Shown here piece after piece: positions 55,815 through 64,000 of a stretch of 64,000 bases of DNA. Origin of the DNA: Rummeliibacillus pycnus_A (GTDB lineage Bacteria > Bacillota > Bacilli > Bacillales_A > Planococcaceae); the NCBI RefSeq assembly GCF_044359855.1, contig NZ_CP132291.1:1612001-1676000 (forward strand), written 5' to 3'. Position 1 is the stretch's first letter. Each line of letters opens with the position of its first letter. The position numbers and the translations under genes were made by a program. Below the pieces are notes generated by a model. It was not told where the DNA came from, did not search any database, and saw only the letters and a list, made by a program, of their open reading frames with translations.

Positions 55815-56996
55815 TTGAACAGTTTAGATAGACTAGAAAATAGAACTCAAACAAACTCTATTAAATGGGATAAAATTGCCTCCATTTATCAATTAGAAGA
55901 TGCATCAGATATACTTCCAATGTGGATTGCTGATATGGATTTTTCCGTACCTGATGTACTAATTAATGCGCTCAAAAAGCGCCTTGATCATCCTGTATTT
56001 GGCTATACTTTCGAAAGTGAAGATTGTACGAAAGCATTTACTTCTTGGGTAGAAAGGCGCCATAACCTACATATCGAACCAAAATGGGTTCTTTACCATC
56101 AAGGTGTCGTGCCGGCCATTGCTTCTATCGTTGAAACATTCACATCAGAAAATGATGCAGTACTTGTCACACCTCCAGTTTATCCACCATTTTTTTATGT
56201 GCCAAAACAATTAAACCGTACAGTGAAAGAGTGCCCATTAATTGAAAGAGAGGGAATCTATACTTTTGACTTTGTAAAATTTGATGAAATATCTTCAGCT
56301 GAAGACGTCAAATTATTTATTTTATGCCATCCTCATAATCCTGGTGGTATTGAATGGTCTGAAGAAGATTTACAAGAAATCATTCGTATTTGCGTTAAAA
56401 ACGATGTTCTTATATTATCCGATGAAATTCATGCAGATTTGATGTTAGATGGAAATAAGCACACACCACTCGCAAAAATTGCTGGCGATTTACAAAATCA
56501 CATTATTACATGTATGGCTCCTACAAAAACATTTAATATCGCAGGCATTCAAGCCGCTATGATGATTGTTCCAGATAATCAAAAGCGACGCACATTAAAA
56601 AAGAATGCGAATATGCATGCTCAAATGGGATTAAACATTTTCGCTACCACTGCTGTAGAGGCTGTCTATTCTACCGAAGGTGAGAAATGGCTAGATGAAC
56701 TCTTGCCGTACATCTCGACAAATATGGACTTAGTCATTGAAAAGTTAACTGCTGCAATACCAGAAATCAAAATTCATAAATCTCAAGCTACCTACTTGTT
56801 ATGGATAGATTACCGCAATACTGGACTTGAAGAGACTGAAGTGATGGAACGCTTACTTACAATTGGAAAATTAGCATTAGAACCAGGAACGAAATTTGGC
56901 GAACAAGGAAGAGGATTCTTACGTATGAACGTTAGTTGTCCAAGGGAAACAGTCCTAGATGGCATCGACCGTTTTATAAAAGCTTTTGAAAAATAA
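55815..56996 (+). CDS. patB: PatB/MalY-type cystathionine beta-lyase/aminotransferase
   Basis: A 393-aa fold-type I PLP enzyme. The start matches MalY/PatB: LPMWIADMDFSVPDVL (residues 34-49). The PLP lysine is in APTKTFNIAGIQ, and CHPHNPGGIEW is the class I/II aminotransferase pattern. PatB cleaves C-S bonds of cystathionine or cysteine conjugates. The start is TTG 55815 behind GAGGG; an ATG close by is out of frame. Confidence 0.88.
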   Translation: MNSLDRLENRTQTNSIKWDKIASIYQLEDASDILPMWIADMDFSVPDVLINALKKRLDHPVFGYTFESEDCTKAFTSWVERRHNLHIEPKWVLYHQGVVPAIASIVETFTSENDAVLVTPPVYPPFFYVPKQLNRTVKECPLIEREGIYTFDFVKFDEISSAEDVKLFILCHPHNPGGIEWSEEDLQEIIRICVKNDVLILSDEIHADLMLDGNKHTPLAKIAGDLQNHIITCMAPTKTFNIAGIQAAMMIVPDNQKRRTLKKNANMHAQMGLNIFATTAVEAVYSTEGEKWLDELLPYISTNMDLVIEKLTAAIPEIKIHKSQATYLLWIDYRNTGLEETEVMERLLTIGKLALEPGTKFGEQGRGFLRMNVSCPRETVLDGIDRFIKAFEK

Positions 56997-57038
56997 AAAA
57001 ATCCTGTACTAGTTTCTAATAGCTAGTACGGGATTTTT
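56997..57038. terminator. bidirectional terminator
   Basis: AAAAATCCTGTACTAG / CTAGTACGGGATTTTTT between convergent genes. Confidence 0.85.
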
Positions 57039-57042
57039 TCAT

Positions 57043-57252
57043 TTAGTGTTGATTTGAAGAAGACTGTTTTTCCTTTAAGATTTTTTCTTCTAATTCTCTA
57101 GTCTTTTCTAAGTCTTTTCTTGCTTTTTTTCTAAATAGATTAAAAACAAGGATACATAAAATAAGAATAATTGCCATCTCAATTACTGCAGGAATATATT
57201 CTGATTTATTTTCAGGAAAATATAGGAACTCGTTTAAAATCCAAAGATTCAT
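57043..57252 (-). CDS. small single-pass membrane protein
   Basis: A 69-aa protein with one helix (about residues 21-39, VIEMAIILILCILVFNLF) and a charged, coiled-coil-like C-terminal half (KKARKDLEKTRELEEKILK). It lies 18 bp after the cyclophilin gene with AAGGAG before ATG 57252, so it is probably co-transcribed. I do not recognise a family. Confidence 0.65.
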   Translation of the reverse strand: MNLWILNEFLYFPENKSEYIPAVIEMAIILILCILVFNLFRKKARKDLEKTRELEEKILKEKQSSSNQH

Positions 57253-57270
57253 GATAAATCCGTCTCCTTA

Positions 57271-57861
57271 TTATTTTTCGATAACTTTAATCGATTTAAT
57301 CACAACGTCTTCTACTGGTTTGTCTTGGAAACCTTTTTCAACATTAGCGATTTCATCAACAACATTCATACCTTCCACTACATGACCGAATACAGTGTGT
57401 TTTCCATCTAACCATGGAGTACCACCATTTTCTTTATAAGCATTGATTACTTCTTCTGGGAAGCCAGCATCTTGCATTTGGCCAATCATATTGGCAGGAA
57501 CTTCTGACATTTGTACGATAAAGAATTGGCTACCGTTTGTGTTAGGACCAGCATTTGCCATTGAAAGAGCACCACGAAGGTTCATAAGTTCAGGAGCAAA
57601 TTCATCCTCGAATGAATGACCATAAATACTTTCGCCGCCCATACCTGTTCCAGTTGGGTCGCCACCTTGAATCATGAAGTCTTTGATAACACGGTGGAAG
57701 ATAATTCCTTCGTAATATCCATTTTTAGCATGAGTTAAAAAGTTTTCTACTGTTTTTGGTGCTTGTTCAGGGAATAATTTAATTTTGATGGCACCTAAAG
57801 TTGTGTTCATTTCTACTAATACTTCGTTTTCTGCTACTGCAGTTGTAAATTGTGGGTACAT
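57271..57861 (-). CDS. peptidyl-prolyl cis-trans isomerase, cyclophilin type
   Basis: A 196-aa cytoplasmic cyclophilin. The catalytic FHRVIKDFMIQGGDPTGTGMGG (Arg of the FHRV motif, Gln) and ANAGPNTNGSQFFI are complete, and HTVFGHVVEGMNVVDEI follows. It speeds proline isomerisation during folding. GGAGA precedes ATG 57861. A small membrane protein gene follows. Confidence 0.95.
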   Translation of the reverse strand: MYPQFTTAVAENEVLVEMNTTLGAIKIKLFPEQAPKTVENFLTHAKNGYYEGIIFHRVIKDFMIQGGDPTGTGMGGESIYGHSFEDEFAPELMNLRGALSMANAGPNTNGSQFFIVQMSEVPANMIGQMQDAGFPEEVINAYKENGGTPWLDGKHTVFGHVVEGMNVVDEIANVEKGFQDKPVEDVVIKSIKVIEK

Positions 57862-58176
57862 AATTACATCTCCTTTAAATAAAAAAATATTTGGTTTATC
57901 CAGAATTCCAGAAAAGTGATCGTATCGCTTTTAATAAATACTAAACACTCTTCGCACAAATTCTTTCTTTTTTACTATATCCTGTCCTAGTCTAACATAA
58001 ATACAAGTATTTTTCAGTCTACAACTTTGAACTTCATTTTTTAGACATTTTATTTCATAAATAGTCTTATCAAAATCTTACTTCTTTTGTCCATCTCTTA
58101 TTAGAAATGTGCTATTCTGTTAAATGGTAATGAAAAAATTCCATTTCTATACATAGAATTAAAGAGGAGGATATTT
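57862..58176. other. divergent intergenic region ppi/PBP
   Basis: About 315 bp with no gene and no clear repeat. It must hold the promoters of the cyclophilin gene (-) and of the PBP gene (+), but I see no strong consensus match. Confidence 0.5.
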
Positions 58177-60033
58177 TTGAGAAAAGCAGTGGGCAGTTTT
58201 ATTATTATTTGCAGTCTTCCTCTGCTATTTTTTCTTTTTGAGAAAATTTCAACTGAAATACAAACGGCGAAAGCCTTTGAGAAACAGTTTACATCAAATA
58301 TTCAATTAGATGCACCTAATGCGCTCATCCCTACTATTCTCAAGGATCGTAACAGCAAGGTCTTTTCAGAAGAATACACAGAGTGGAGACAGCCACTAGG
58401 ACTTGCCGATATCCCTGAATTTGTACAGCAACTATTTATCACTAGTGAAGACACGAACTTTTATCACCATATAGGCTTTGATTTGACTGGGATTGCTCGT
58501 GCCGTTATGGCAAATAGATCTAGCGGTGAAGCTTCACAAGGTGGTAGTACAATCACTCAGCAGCTTGTTCGTATGCGTTATTTGTCTCAAGAAAAAACAT
58601 ATGAACGAAAAATGCTCGAAATTTTTTATGCTTACGAACTTGAACGGAAGACCACGAAAGATGAAATTTTGAACATGTATTTAAATGAAATGTATTTTAG
58701 TAATGGTGCTTATGGTGTCAATGGTGCTGCAACTTACTATTTCAATAAACCAGTCTATAAATTATCTAAAGCACAAATGGCATTTATAGCAGCAATTCCA
58801 AATAACCCATCGCTATATGACCCATTAAGACATTTCAAAAATACAAAAAAAAGACAAGAGCGTCTACTAGATAAATTAGTAGAAAAAAATGTTTTATCAA
58901 AAAATGAAGCTGAAAAAATAAAAAAAGAAAAAATAGTTATCACGTTGAAAAAGAAAAAGCAATCATCCCCAGCTTATAGCACTTATGTGATGAATGAATT
59001 CCGTTCACTTATTGCTACAAAAGAAGGATATAAAGAACAGTTACAGGCTGCAAAAACGTCTCAACAAAGAAAAGCCATTAATACAAAACTTTCGAAACGT
59101 GTTAATAAGCTGTTAAATCAAGGCCTAACAATCGAAACAGCATTGTCACCTTCCAAGGAATCTGCTGATACAGAAAATATTAATCAGATTTTAGGAAATT
59201 ACGGTAATTTACAAGCTTCTGCTGTTGTTATTGACAATACTAATCGTGAAATCATTAGTATTTATGCAGGTAAAGGATATAAAAAATATGATTTTAACAG
59301 AGCTTTCCAAGGCGCTCGCCAACCCGGTTCAGCCTTTAAACCGTTAATCGATTATGCTCCTTATTTTGAAGAGACAAATGCCACTCCAAATACATATGTC
59401 AGTGGTGCTCCTTTCTGTATAGGAAATTATTGTCCTCAAAACTATGGGGGGCAAGTGCTTGGAAATGTAACAATTCAACAGGGTTTCCGAAATAGTTATA
59501 ATACAGTCGCAATGCGATTGTTCCATCAAATTGGTGTAAAAAAGGCCTTTTCTTACTTAAAACCCTTCCAATTTGATTCGTTGACGAAACAAGATCACAT
59601 CTATTCTGCAGCAATTGGTGGATTAACTCATGGAGTAACGACAGCAGAATTAGCAGACGCTTATACAAGTTTTATCGATGGCGAATATCAACCTGCACAT
59701 ACAATACGAAGTGTAAAGGATAGTAATGGCAATGTACTTTACAAATGGGATAACAAACCAAAACAAGTTTGGTCGCCAAGTACTGTGTCTGATATACGAT
59801 TCTTAATGTCAGATGTTGTTCAACATGGTACTGGTGTAGGGATTCATGTGAATGCTCCTTATGTAGGTGCTAAAACAGGAACAACCAATGATTATCGAGA
59901 TTTCTGGCTTGCAGGATTAACTAACCGATATACATCTGCTGTATGGATTGGCTATGATCGACCTCAAAATATGGAAGGCCTTGAAAATGAGAAAATTCAT
60001 CATCGTATTTTCTCAAGCATTATGAGTAACTAA
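58177..60033 (+). CDS. class A penicillin-binding protein (PBP1A family)
   Basis: A 618-aa bifunctional peptidoglycan synthase. One N-terminal helix (about 5-24) anchors it outside the membrane. The GT51 domain (about 70-240) has the SEDTNFYHHIGFD and GGSTITQQLVRM motifs, and the transpeptidase domain has SAFK (Ser about 386), a RNSYNTVAMRL segment and KTGTT (about 566). It is shorter than PBP1 and like PbpG (PBP2d)-type enzymes. The start is TTG 58177 behind GAGGAGG. It is flanked by a terminator and appears monocistronic. Confidence 0.9.
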   Translation: MRKAVGSFIIICSLPLLFFLFEKISTEIQTAKAFEKQFTSNIQLDAPNALIPTILKDRNSKVFSEEYTEWRQPLGLADIPEFVQQLFITSEDTNFYHHIGFDLTGIARAVMANRSSGEASQGGSTITQQLVRMRYLSQEKTYERKMLEIFYAYELERKTTKDEILNMYLNEMYFSNGAYGVNGAATYYFNKPVYKLSKAQMAFIAAIPNNPSLYDPLRHFKNTKKRQERLLDKLVEKNVLSKNEAEKIKKEKIVITLKKKKQSSPAYSTYVMNEFRSLIATKEGYKEQLQAAKTSQQRKAINTKLSKRVNKLLNQGLTIETALSPSKESADTENINQILGNYGNLQASAVVIDNTNREIISIYAGKGYKKYDFNRAFQGARQPGSAFKPLIDYAPYFEETNATPNTYVSGAPFCIGNYCPQNYGGQVLGNVTIQQGFRNSYNTVAMRLFHQIGVKKAFSYLKPFQFDSLTKQDHIYSAAIGGLTHGVTTAELADAYTSFIDGEYQPAHTIRSVKDSNGNVLYKWDNKPKQVWSPSTVSDIRFLMSDVVQHGTGVGIHVNAPYVGAKTGTTNDYRDFWLAGLTNRYTSAVWIGYDRPQNMEGLENEKIHHRIFSSIMSN

Positions 60034-60076
60034 AAAAGAGCTATTCGAAATGATCTTCACTTCGAATAGCTCTTTT
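60033..60076. terminator. bidirectional terminator
   Basis: AAAAAGAGCTATTCGAA / TTCGAATAGCTCTTTTT. Confidence 0.9.
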
Positions 60077-60118
60077 TCTAAACAACTACGGACGCTAACT
60101 TTGCTTTACTCTGCTCTA

Positions 60119-60679
60119 TTAAGAAAATGGTAAGCTAGAGACAATGCCGTTATAAAGTTTAAATACGACGTAAATAATTAATGTAAAAAAGACAAACCAT
60201 ATTACAATTTCAAAAAGCATAACACCAACCGTAGCGCTAAATGTCATATAATTACTTAATTTATATATAACATATACAAAATAAATAAAAGTTGTAGCTA
60301 TAAAAATAGCTAATAAAATCCAGAATGATTGAATTCCAATAGCTGAAGCTAAAGAACCGAAGAAAAAGATAACATTCCCTCCACGTGCTTCATGAACTGT
60401 TTTTCCATCTAAATCTTTTGAGAAAAAGAGCATCGCAAGTTCATGAATCGTTTCTCCGATTAGTTTTAATGCTGAGAATATCATGAAATAGCATAATGCA
60501 AATACAACTAATAGAAATATTCGCATTTGTATTTCAGATAAAAACTCACGCATTCCCGTATAAACACCAACAGATTTGAATAGTACAATGGATTCTGTCA
60601 CCGTAAATAAACCGAATGTTAAACTAAATAAAATAATCGTGATTAATGGCAAATATCCGTAGACATATGGATTCTTCAT
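60119..60679 (-). CDS. YufK/DUF5366-like membrane protein
   Basis: A 186-aa protein with five helices (about 10-30, 52-76, 104-128, 130-143 and 155-175). The N-terminus NPYVYGYLPLITIILFSL resembles YufK-type proteins. The function is unknown. ATG 60679 is the natural start. The assignment is by resemblance only. Confidence 0.55.
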   Translation of the reverse strand: MKNPYVYGYLPLITIILFSLTFGLFTVTESIVLFKSVGVYTGMREFLSEIQMRIFLLVVFALCYFMIFSALKLIGETIHELAMLFFSKDLDGKTVHEARGGNVIFFFGSLASAIGIQSFWILLAIFIATTFIYFVYVIYKLSNYMTFSATVGVMLFEIVIWFVFFTLIIYVVFKLYNGIVSSLPFS

Positions 60680-60821
60680 ACCTAAATTCCTCTTTTTTTA
60701 TTATTTATCCCTATATAATAATAGCTAAAAACGCCTTACTCTATCAAGGGGAATCAAGTAATATACTACTTAATAAGTAAACTGTTTGTAACATCGGATG
60801 ATGAAATTGATATAAACTGAG

Positions 60822-61191
60822 TCAATTTCATAAATGCTTTTCTAGTTGAAAAATAAGAATATTTTCTAAATTAACAAATTAATAATTCGGATAATGTTTC
60901 ACCTCTAGTATTTACTTAGTATGCCGCTCCAGATGGCGCTTTCGTGCTAAGCGATCGTTGAGCCTCCTCGGAAGCCCGTACCGTGCTTCACTGCGGGGTC
61001 TCACCTATCTCGCTTTCCCGCAGGACTATGAATGGACCTCTCTGAATCAACATCGCACGAAGGAAATGCGAATGCATTTTCGAGGACTCGCCATCTTCCG
61101 CTAAATAGATAATGTTCTAATAGATATGGCAAATAATAATGGCTCATTTAATGTTCGCGTTTTATATCTAATCTTTGAATTATGAAATTGA
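60822..61191. repeat. MITE-like element with 12-bp terminal inverted repeats
   Basis: A 370-bp block lies between TCAATTTCATAA (60822-60833) and its exact complement TTATGAAATTGA (61180-61191). Inside, a GC-rich core (about 60920-61100) is bounded by AGATGGCG (60931-60938) and CGCCATCT (61089-61096). The core carries GAGACCCCGCAG and GAGGAGGCTC on the minus strand, like the block at 36.7 kb. A third copy of ATGAAATTGA lies just outside (60801-60810). There is no ORF and no obvious target-site duplication. Confidence 0.55.
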
Positions 61192-61210
61192 TTCAAACTA
61201 TATGAGAAAA

Positions 61211-61256
61211 CAAAAAAACTTTTACCTACTAACTTTATGTAGGCAAAAGCTTTTTT
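61211..61256 (-). terminator. terminator of the Tyr/Pro-rich small protein gene
   Basis: GCTTTTGCCTAC / GTAGGTAAAAG followed on the minus strand by a T-run. Confidence 0.7.
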
Positions 61257-61258
61257 CA

Positions 61259-61444
61259 TTACCAGTAAGGTTTATATGGTGGATAATATGGTGGATAGTA
61301 TGGTGGACAACAAAATGGTGGATAAGGTGGATAATTTGGACGAATTGATGATCCGACTAGTCCTCCTAAAAAGCCGCCAAAGAATGGTCCTCCTATTGTC
61401 CACAATCCTCCACCAAATGGAAATGGTCTAAAATAAGGTCGCAT
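61259..61444 (-). CDS. small Gly- and Pro/Tyr-rich protein, possibly spore coat
   Basis: A 61-aa protein. The first half is Gly/Phe-rich (FGGGLWTIGGPFFGGFLGG), and the C-terminus has repeated PPY units (PPYYPPYYPPYKPYW). Such composition is seen in small spore-surface proteins, but I cannot assign a family. The start at 61444 is preferred (GGAGG 6 nt upstream); an ATG 6 nt earlier sits directly on the Shine-Dalgarno. Confidence 0.7.
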   Translation of the reverse strand: MRPYFRPFPFGGGLWTIGGPFFGGFLGGLVGSSIRPNYPPYPPFCCPPYYPPYYPPYKPYW

Positions 61445-61502
61445 TTTCATCCTCCTCTCGCTCTATCATATGTAAAGCATAAGAGAAAGACTAGGAACCA
61501 GC

Positions 61503-63008
61503 CTAAGCTTGCTCAGCTATACGCTCGATGAATGTTGCAAGTGTTCGCACCATTACACCAGTACCACCTTTTGGGCCTAAATCATATGAACTCCTTGCAT
61601 CTGATGTCCCTGCAATATCCAAATGAATCCACGGTGTATCTCCGACAAATTCTCCAATAAATCCTCCTCCAAAAATCATATGTCCATCACTACCTGGAGA
61701 GTTGTTAAGATCAGCTATATCACTTTTTCGAATACGTTTCTTATCATTTTCTGTTAAAGGTAATTGCCAAACAAATTCTCCTGTTTCACAAGATGCTTCA
61801 AGGAAGGATTCAAAGAATGCTTTATTATTCGTTAAAGCACCCGTTTTATCATAGCCAAGAGCTGTTATTACGCCACCAGTTAATGTTGCTATATCTATTA
61901 GATAATTGGCGCCCTGTTGTTTTGCATAGGAAACGGCATCCGCAAGCACTAAACGACCTTCAGCATCAGTATTTAGAATTTCAACTGTTTTACCACTAAA
62001 TGTTGTAATGACATCATCCGGTTTAAAAGCATCACCAGAAATCATATTGTCTGTTGAGCCGATTACGCCAATAACATTTTTGTTCGGTCGCAATTCACCA
62101 ATGATGCGCATTGCACCAAGAACAGCTGCTGCTCCCCCCATATCTCCTTTCATACCAACTATACCTGTTTTAGATTTGATGGAATAACCACCTGTATCAA
62201 ATGTTACACCCTTACCCACAAACCCAACTACATCTTCCCATTTGTCGGTTGCTTGATATTTTATAGTAATCATACGCGGTTCTTCTTTTGAACCTTTATT
62301 GACTGCAAGAATAGCGCCCATTCCAAGCTCTTCAAGCTGTGCTTTATCAAGAATTTCAACTTCGAGATCATAATCCTTAGCAAGTTCTACTGCATAATCA
62401 GCAAGATTGGATGCTGTTAATATATTACCCGGCTTATTGATTAGCGTACGCGCTTCATTAACCGCAGTTGCATAGATTTCGCCTACTTCATAACCTGCTA
62501 CAAGTTCAGCTATATCAGTATTAGAGATAAAGCTTACTTGTTCCAGTCGAACATCCGCTTCATTTGATGTTGTTTTGTAATTTTCGACAGTATAAGCACC
62601 CATACTCATACCTTCAGCAGCAAAAATGACTGCATCTGATGCAGGGATTTCATCTGTTTCAAATGAATCCATCCATAACGTAATTGAGGATGTTTTATGC
62701 TTACGAAGTGTTTTCCCTACTAAACCAAAAGCTTCACGTAAAGTATCCGGTGTTAGATCTTTACGATTCCCTAAGCCAACAAATACAACTCTTTTTACTT
62801 TTGCTTCCGCTGAAAAAACAGGGATTTTTGTTATCGCTTTTGCATTGGTTTGGATGTCCCCTTCCTTGATCCATTGCTCGATTGAGCCACCAAAGAATTC
62901 TATAAACTGTTCCCAATTAGCAACATTATTTTGATTTTTTGAAACTCCAACAACTAAAACATCTGTTGTTGCAGATTTGAAATTTTGGAGCTCTTTATTG
63001 ATAAGCAT
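61503..63008 (-). CDS. pepA: leucyl aminopeptidase (M17)
   Basis: This 501-aa cytosolic metallopeptidase removes N-terminal residues from peptides. The metal-site motifs GVTFDTGGYSIKSK, GMKGDMGGAAAV and NTDAEGRLVLADAV are complete. The order pepA then divergent yuiD agrees with the B. subtilis yuiE-yuiD region. The start is ATG 63008. Confidence 0.95.
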   Translation of the reverse strand: MLINKELQNFKSATTDVLVVGVSKNQNNVANWEQFIEFFGGSIEQWIKEGDIQTNAKAITKIPVFSAEAKVKRVVFVGLGNRKDLTPDTLREAFGLVGKTLRKHKTSSITLWMDSFETDEIPASDAVIFAAEGMSMGAYTVENYKTTSNEADVRLEQVSFISNTDIAELVAGYEVGEIYATAVNEARTLINKPGNILTASNLADYAVELAKDYDLEVEILDKAQLEELGMGAILAVNKGSKEEPRMITIKYQATDKWEDVVGFVGKGVTFDTGGYSIKSKTGIVGMKGDMGGAAAVLGAMRIIGELRPNKNVIGVIGSTDNMISGDAFKPDDVITTFSGKTVEILNTDAEGRLVLADAVSYAKQQGANYLIDIATLTGGVITALGYDKTGALTNNKAFFESFLEASCETGEFVWQLPLTENDKKRIRKSDIADLNNSPGSDGHMIFGGGFIGEFVGDTPWIHLDIAGTSDARSSYDLGPKGGTGVMVRTLATFIERIAEQA

Positions 63009-63148
63009 ATCTATACCTCATTTCAATTTATTATTTAATTATAACAAATTGATCCAATATACGAAATGTTCAAAAACTAGTTTAGCTTAATGGATGAACC
63101 TGAATTGTTTCTTATGTTATATTTACTTTAACAAGTAAAGGCTGAAAG

Positions 63149-63634
63149 GTGCTGATCATAATAGAACTTCTACACAACCTCCCTTTGATTGCTGCGTTAC
63201 TCGGTATTTTGGTAGCACAACTTGTGAAAATACCGATTCATTTTATCGCAACAAAAGAAATTGATTGGGGACTTTTTACTTCAACTGGTGGAATGCCAAG
63301 CTCTCATTCAGCAGCGGTTTCAGCTTTAACAACGGCAATTGCCTTTGAATCTGGACTATCCTCACCACTTTTTGCGATCTCAGCCATATTTTCAGTAGTA
63401 GTGATGTTCGATGCAACAGGTATTCGTTATCAAGCAGGACAACAAGCCATAGTGATTAATCAAATGCGTAAAGATTTTCAAACATTTATCGTTAAAGCGA
63501 AGACCTTACCTGAAAAAAATAACGAGGAGAAAATTGAAGAACTAAAAACACTCCTTGGTCATCGCCCTATCGAAGTATTTTTTGGTTGCTTAACAGGTAT
63601 TATTCTTTCAATACTAATCTGTACCCTATTCTAA
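63149..63634 (+). CDS. yuiD: divergent PAP2 family membrane protein (YuiD)
   Basis: A 161-aa protein with several helices and the modified acid-phosphatase signature GGMPSSHSAAVSALTTAIA and ATGIRYQAGQQA. The family (DUF212) is related to PAP2 phosphatases; the substrate is unknown. The start is GTG 63149, with AAAGG 7 nt upstream. It is divergent from pepA and convergent with yuiB. Confidence 0.88.
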   Translation: MLIIIELLHNLPLIAALLGILVAQLVKIPIHFIATKEIDWGLFTSTGGMPSSHSAAVSALTTAIAFESGLSSPLFAISAIFSVVVMFDATGIRYQAGQQAIVINQMRKDFQTFIVKAKTLPEKNNEEKIEELKTLLGHRPIEVFFGCLTGIILSILICTLF

Positions 63635-63669
63635 AAAAAGCAGCGAGCTATTTATGCTCGCTGCTTTTA
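63634..63669. terminator. bidirectional terminator
   Basis: AAAAGCAGCGAGC / GCTCGCTGCTTTT between yuiD and yuiB. Confidence 0.9.
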
Positions 63670-63671
63670 TT

Positions 63672-64000
63672 TTAAAACATTTGATAACCCATTTTACGCA
63701 AAATCTTCATTACAATTCCTGAGACAATAGCTCCTACTAATCCACTAGCAAGAATAAGAATATCCGCAACTTGTAATGATACTAGTTTATGACCTAAAGC
63801 TGGAAATGCTGTTCCTGCCTTAAAGAAATAATCTAGGAAACTAACATCATCTACAATGAAAATCACGACGATAGGATAAAGAATAGCCATGAACCATGTA
63901 GAACGAAGTAACATATTCAATAAGAATCCAATACCAAAGAACATAACTAAGAAAATTAGCATGGATAGGATTAATTGGATAATAGAAAATCCACCTGTCA
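63672..64000 (-). CDS. yuiB: YuiB-like membrane protein (5' end beyond the window)
   Basis: The frame stays open to the right edge: TGGFSIIQLILS precedes the first internal Met at 63962, with no stop. FFGIGFLLNMLLRSTWFM fits YuiB of Bacilli, a small three-helix membrane protein of unknown function. The natural start therefore probably lies outside the window, a few codons to the right. Confidence 0.75.
   Translation of the reverse strand, partial: TGGFSIIQLILSMLIFLVMFFGIGFLLNMLLRSTWFMAILYPIVVIFIVDDVSFLDYFFKAGTAFPALGHKLVSLQVADILILASGLVGAIVSGIVMKILRKMGYQMF

Overview
This is a low-GC Gram-positive chromosome segment from the order Bacillales. The basis is the gene content and local gene order: rocA/rocD/glutamate dehydrogenase with a divergent RocR-like regulator, a menFDHB cluster, a cydABDC operon, a yuiB/yuiD/pepA group, YtaF and YteA-type proteins, and an rRNA operon followed by a long tRNA array in nearly the Bacillus subtilis trnB order. 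Ribosome binding sites are strong GGAGG types and TTG/GTG starts are frequent. A Lysinibacillus/Solibacillus-like member of the Planococcaceae (Caryophanaceae) is my best guess, but I cannot prove the genus by eye. I see no prophage, insertion sequence transposase or CRISPR array.

Layout. 1-2.9 kb: the 5' part of argS (-) behind a T-box leader, a NUDIX hydrolase, and a histidyl-tRNA synthetase gene (+) preceded by a 17-codon leader ORF with three consecutive His codons and an attenuator. 3-5 kb: a methyltransferase, an AhpD/CMD-like protein and a divergent Lrp-type regulator. 5.2-11.2 kb: the cytochrome bd operon cydA-cydB-cydD-cydC. 11.3-22.4 kb: mixed housekeeping and membrane genes (ATP-grasp protein, GlsB-like protein, VanX-like dipeptidase, yidD with a coupled small ORF, a zinc-binding lipoprotein behind a Zur-like box, Dps, YdhR, YtaF, GlpM, LysR, PucR, DMT transporter). 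22.5-25.1 kb: an ABC-2 exporter with a pseudo-ABC/LytTR fusion regulator. 25.3-33.8 kb: the menaquinone genes menE and menF-D-H-B, split by psuK-psuG. 34-36.6 kb: a dipeptidase, YteA and a TipA-like MerR regulator.

36.9-43.7 kb holds 20 tRNA genes, then 5S, 23S and 16S rRNA, all on the minus strand and transcribed from a strong promoter near 43.9 kb. 44-47.1 kb: a DMT permease, MgtC, a CDF transporter and DUF378. 47.2-52.9 kb: the arginine/ornithine-to-2-oxoglutarate arm (rocA, rocD, glutamate dehydrogenase) with its divergent regulator. 53-64 kb: an S1-domain protein, an NSS-family transporter, a small XRE protein, YugE, a PatB-like C-S lyase, cyclophilin, a class A PBP, PepA, YuiD and the edge of YuiB.

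The most interesting signals are: (i) ribosome-mediated attenuation, judged from the HHH leader peptide, in front of hisS, only about 0.8 kb from an argS T-box; (ii) a RocR-like regulator whose AAA+ domain lacks the GAFTGA loop and Walker B motif, with RocR-type palindromes lying on sigma-A-like promoters; (iii) a degenerate ABC ATPase fused to a LytTR DNA-binding domain; (iv) an mgtC gene whose only plausible full-length start is AUU; (v) a 370-bp GC-rich element bounded by a 12-bp terminal inverted repeat; (vi) psuKG inserted in the men cluster with its own consensus promoter and operator.
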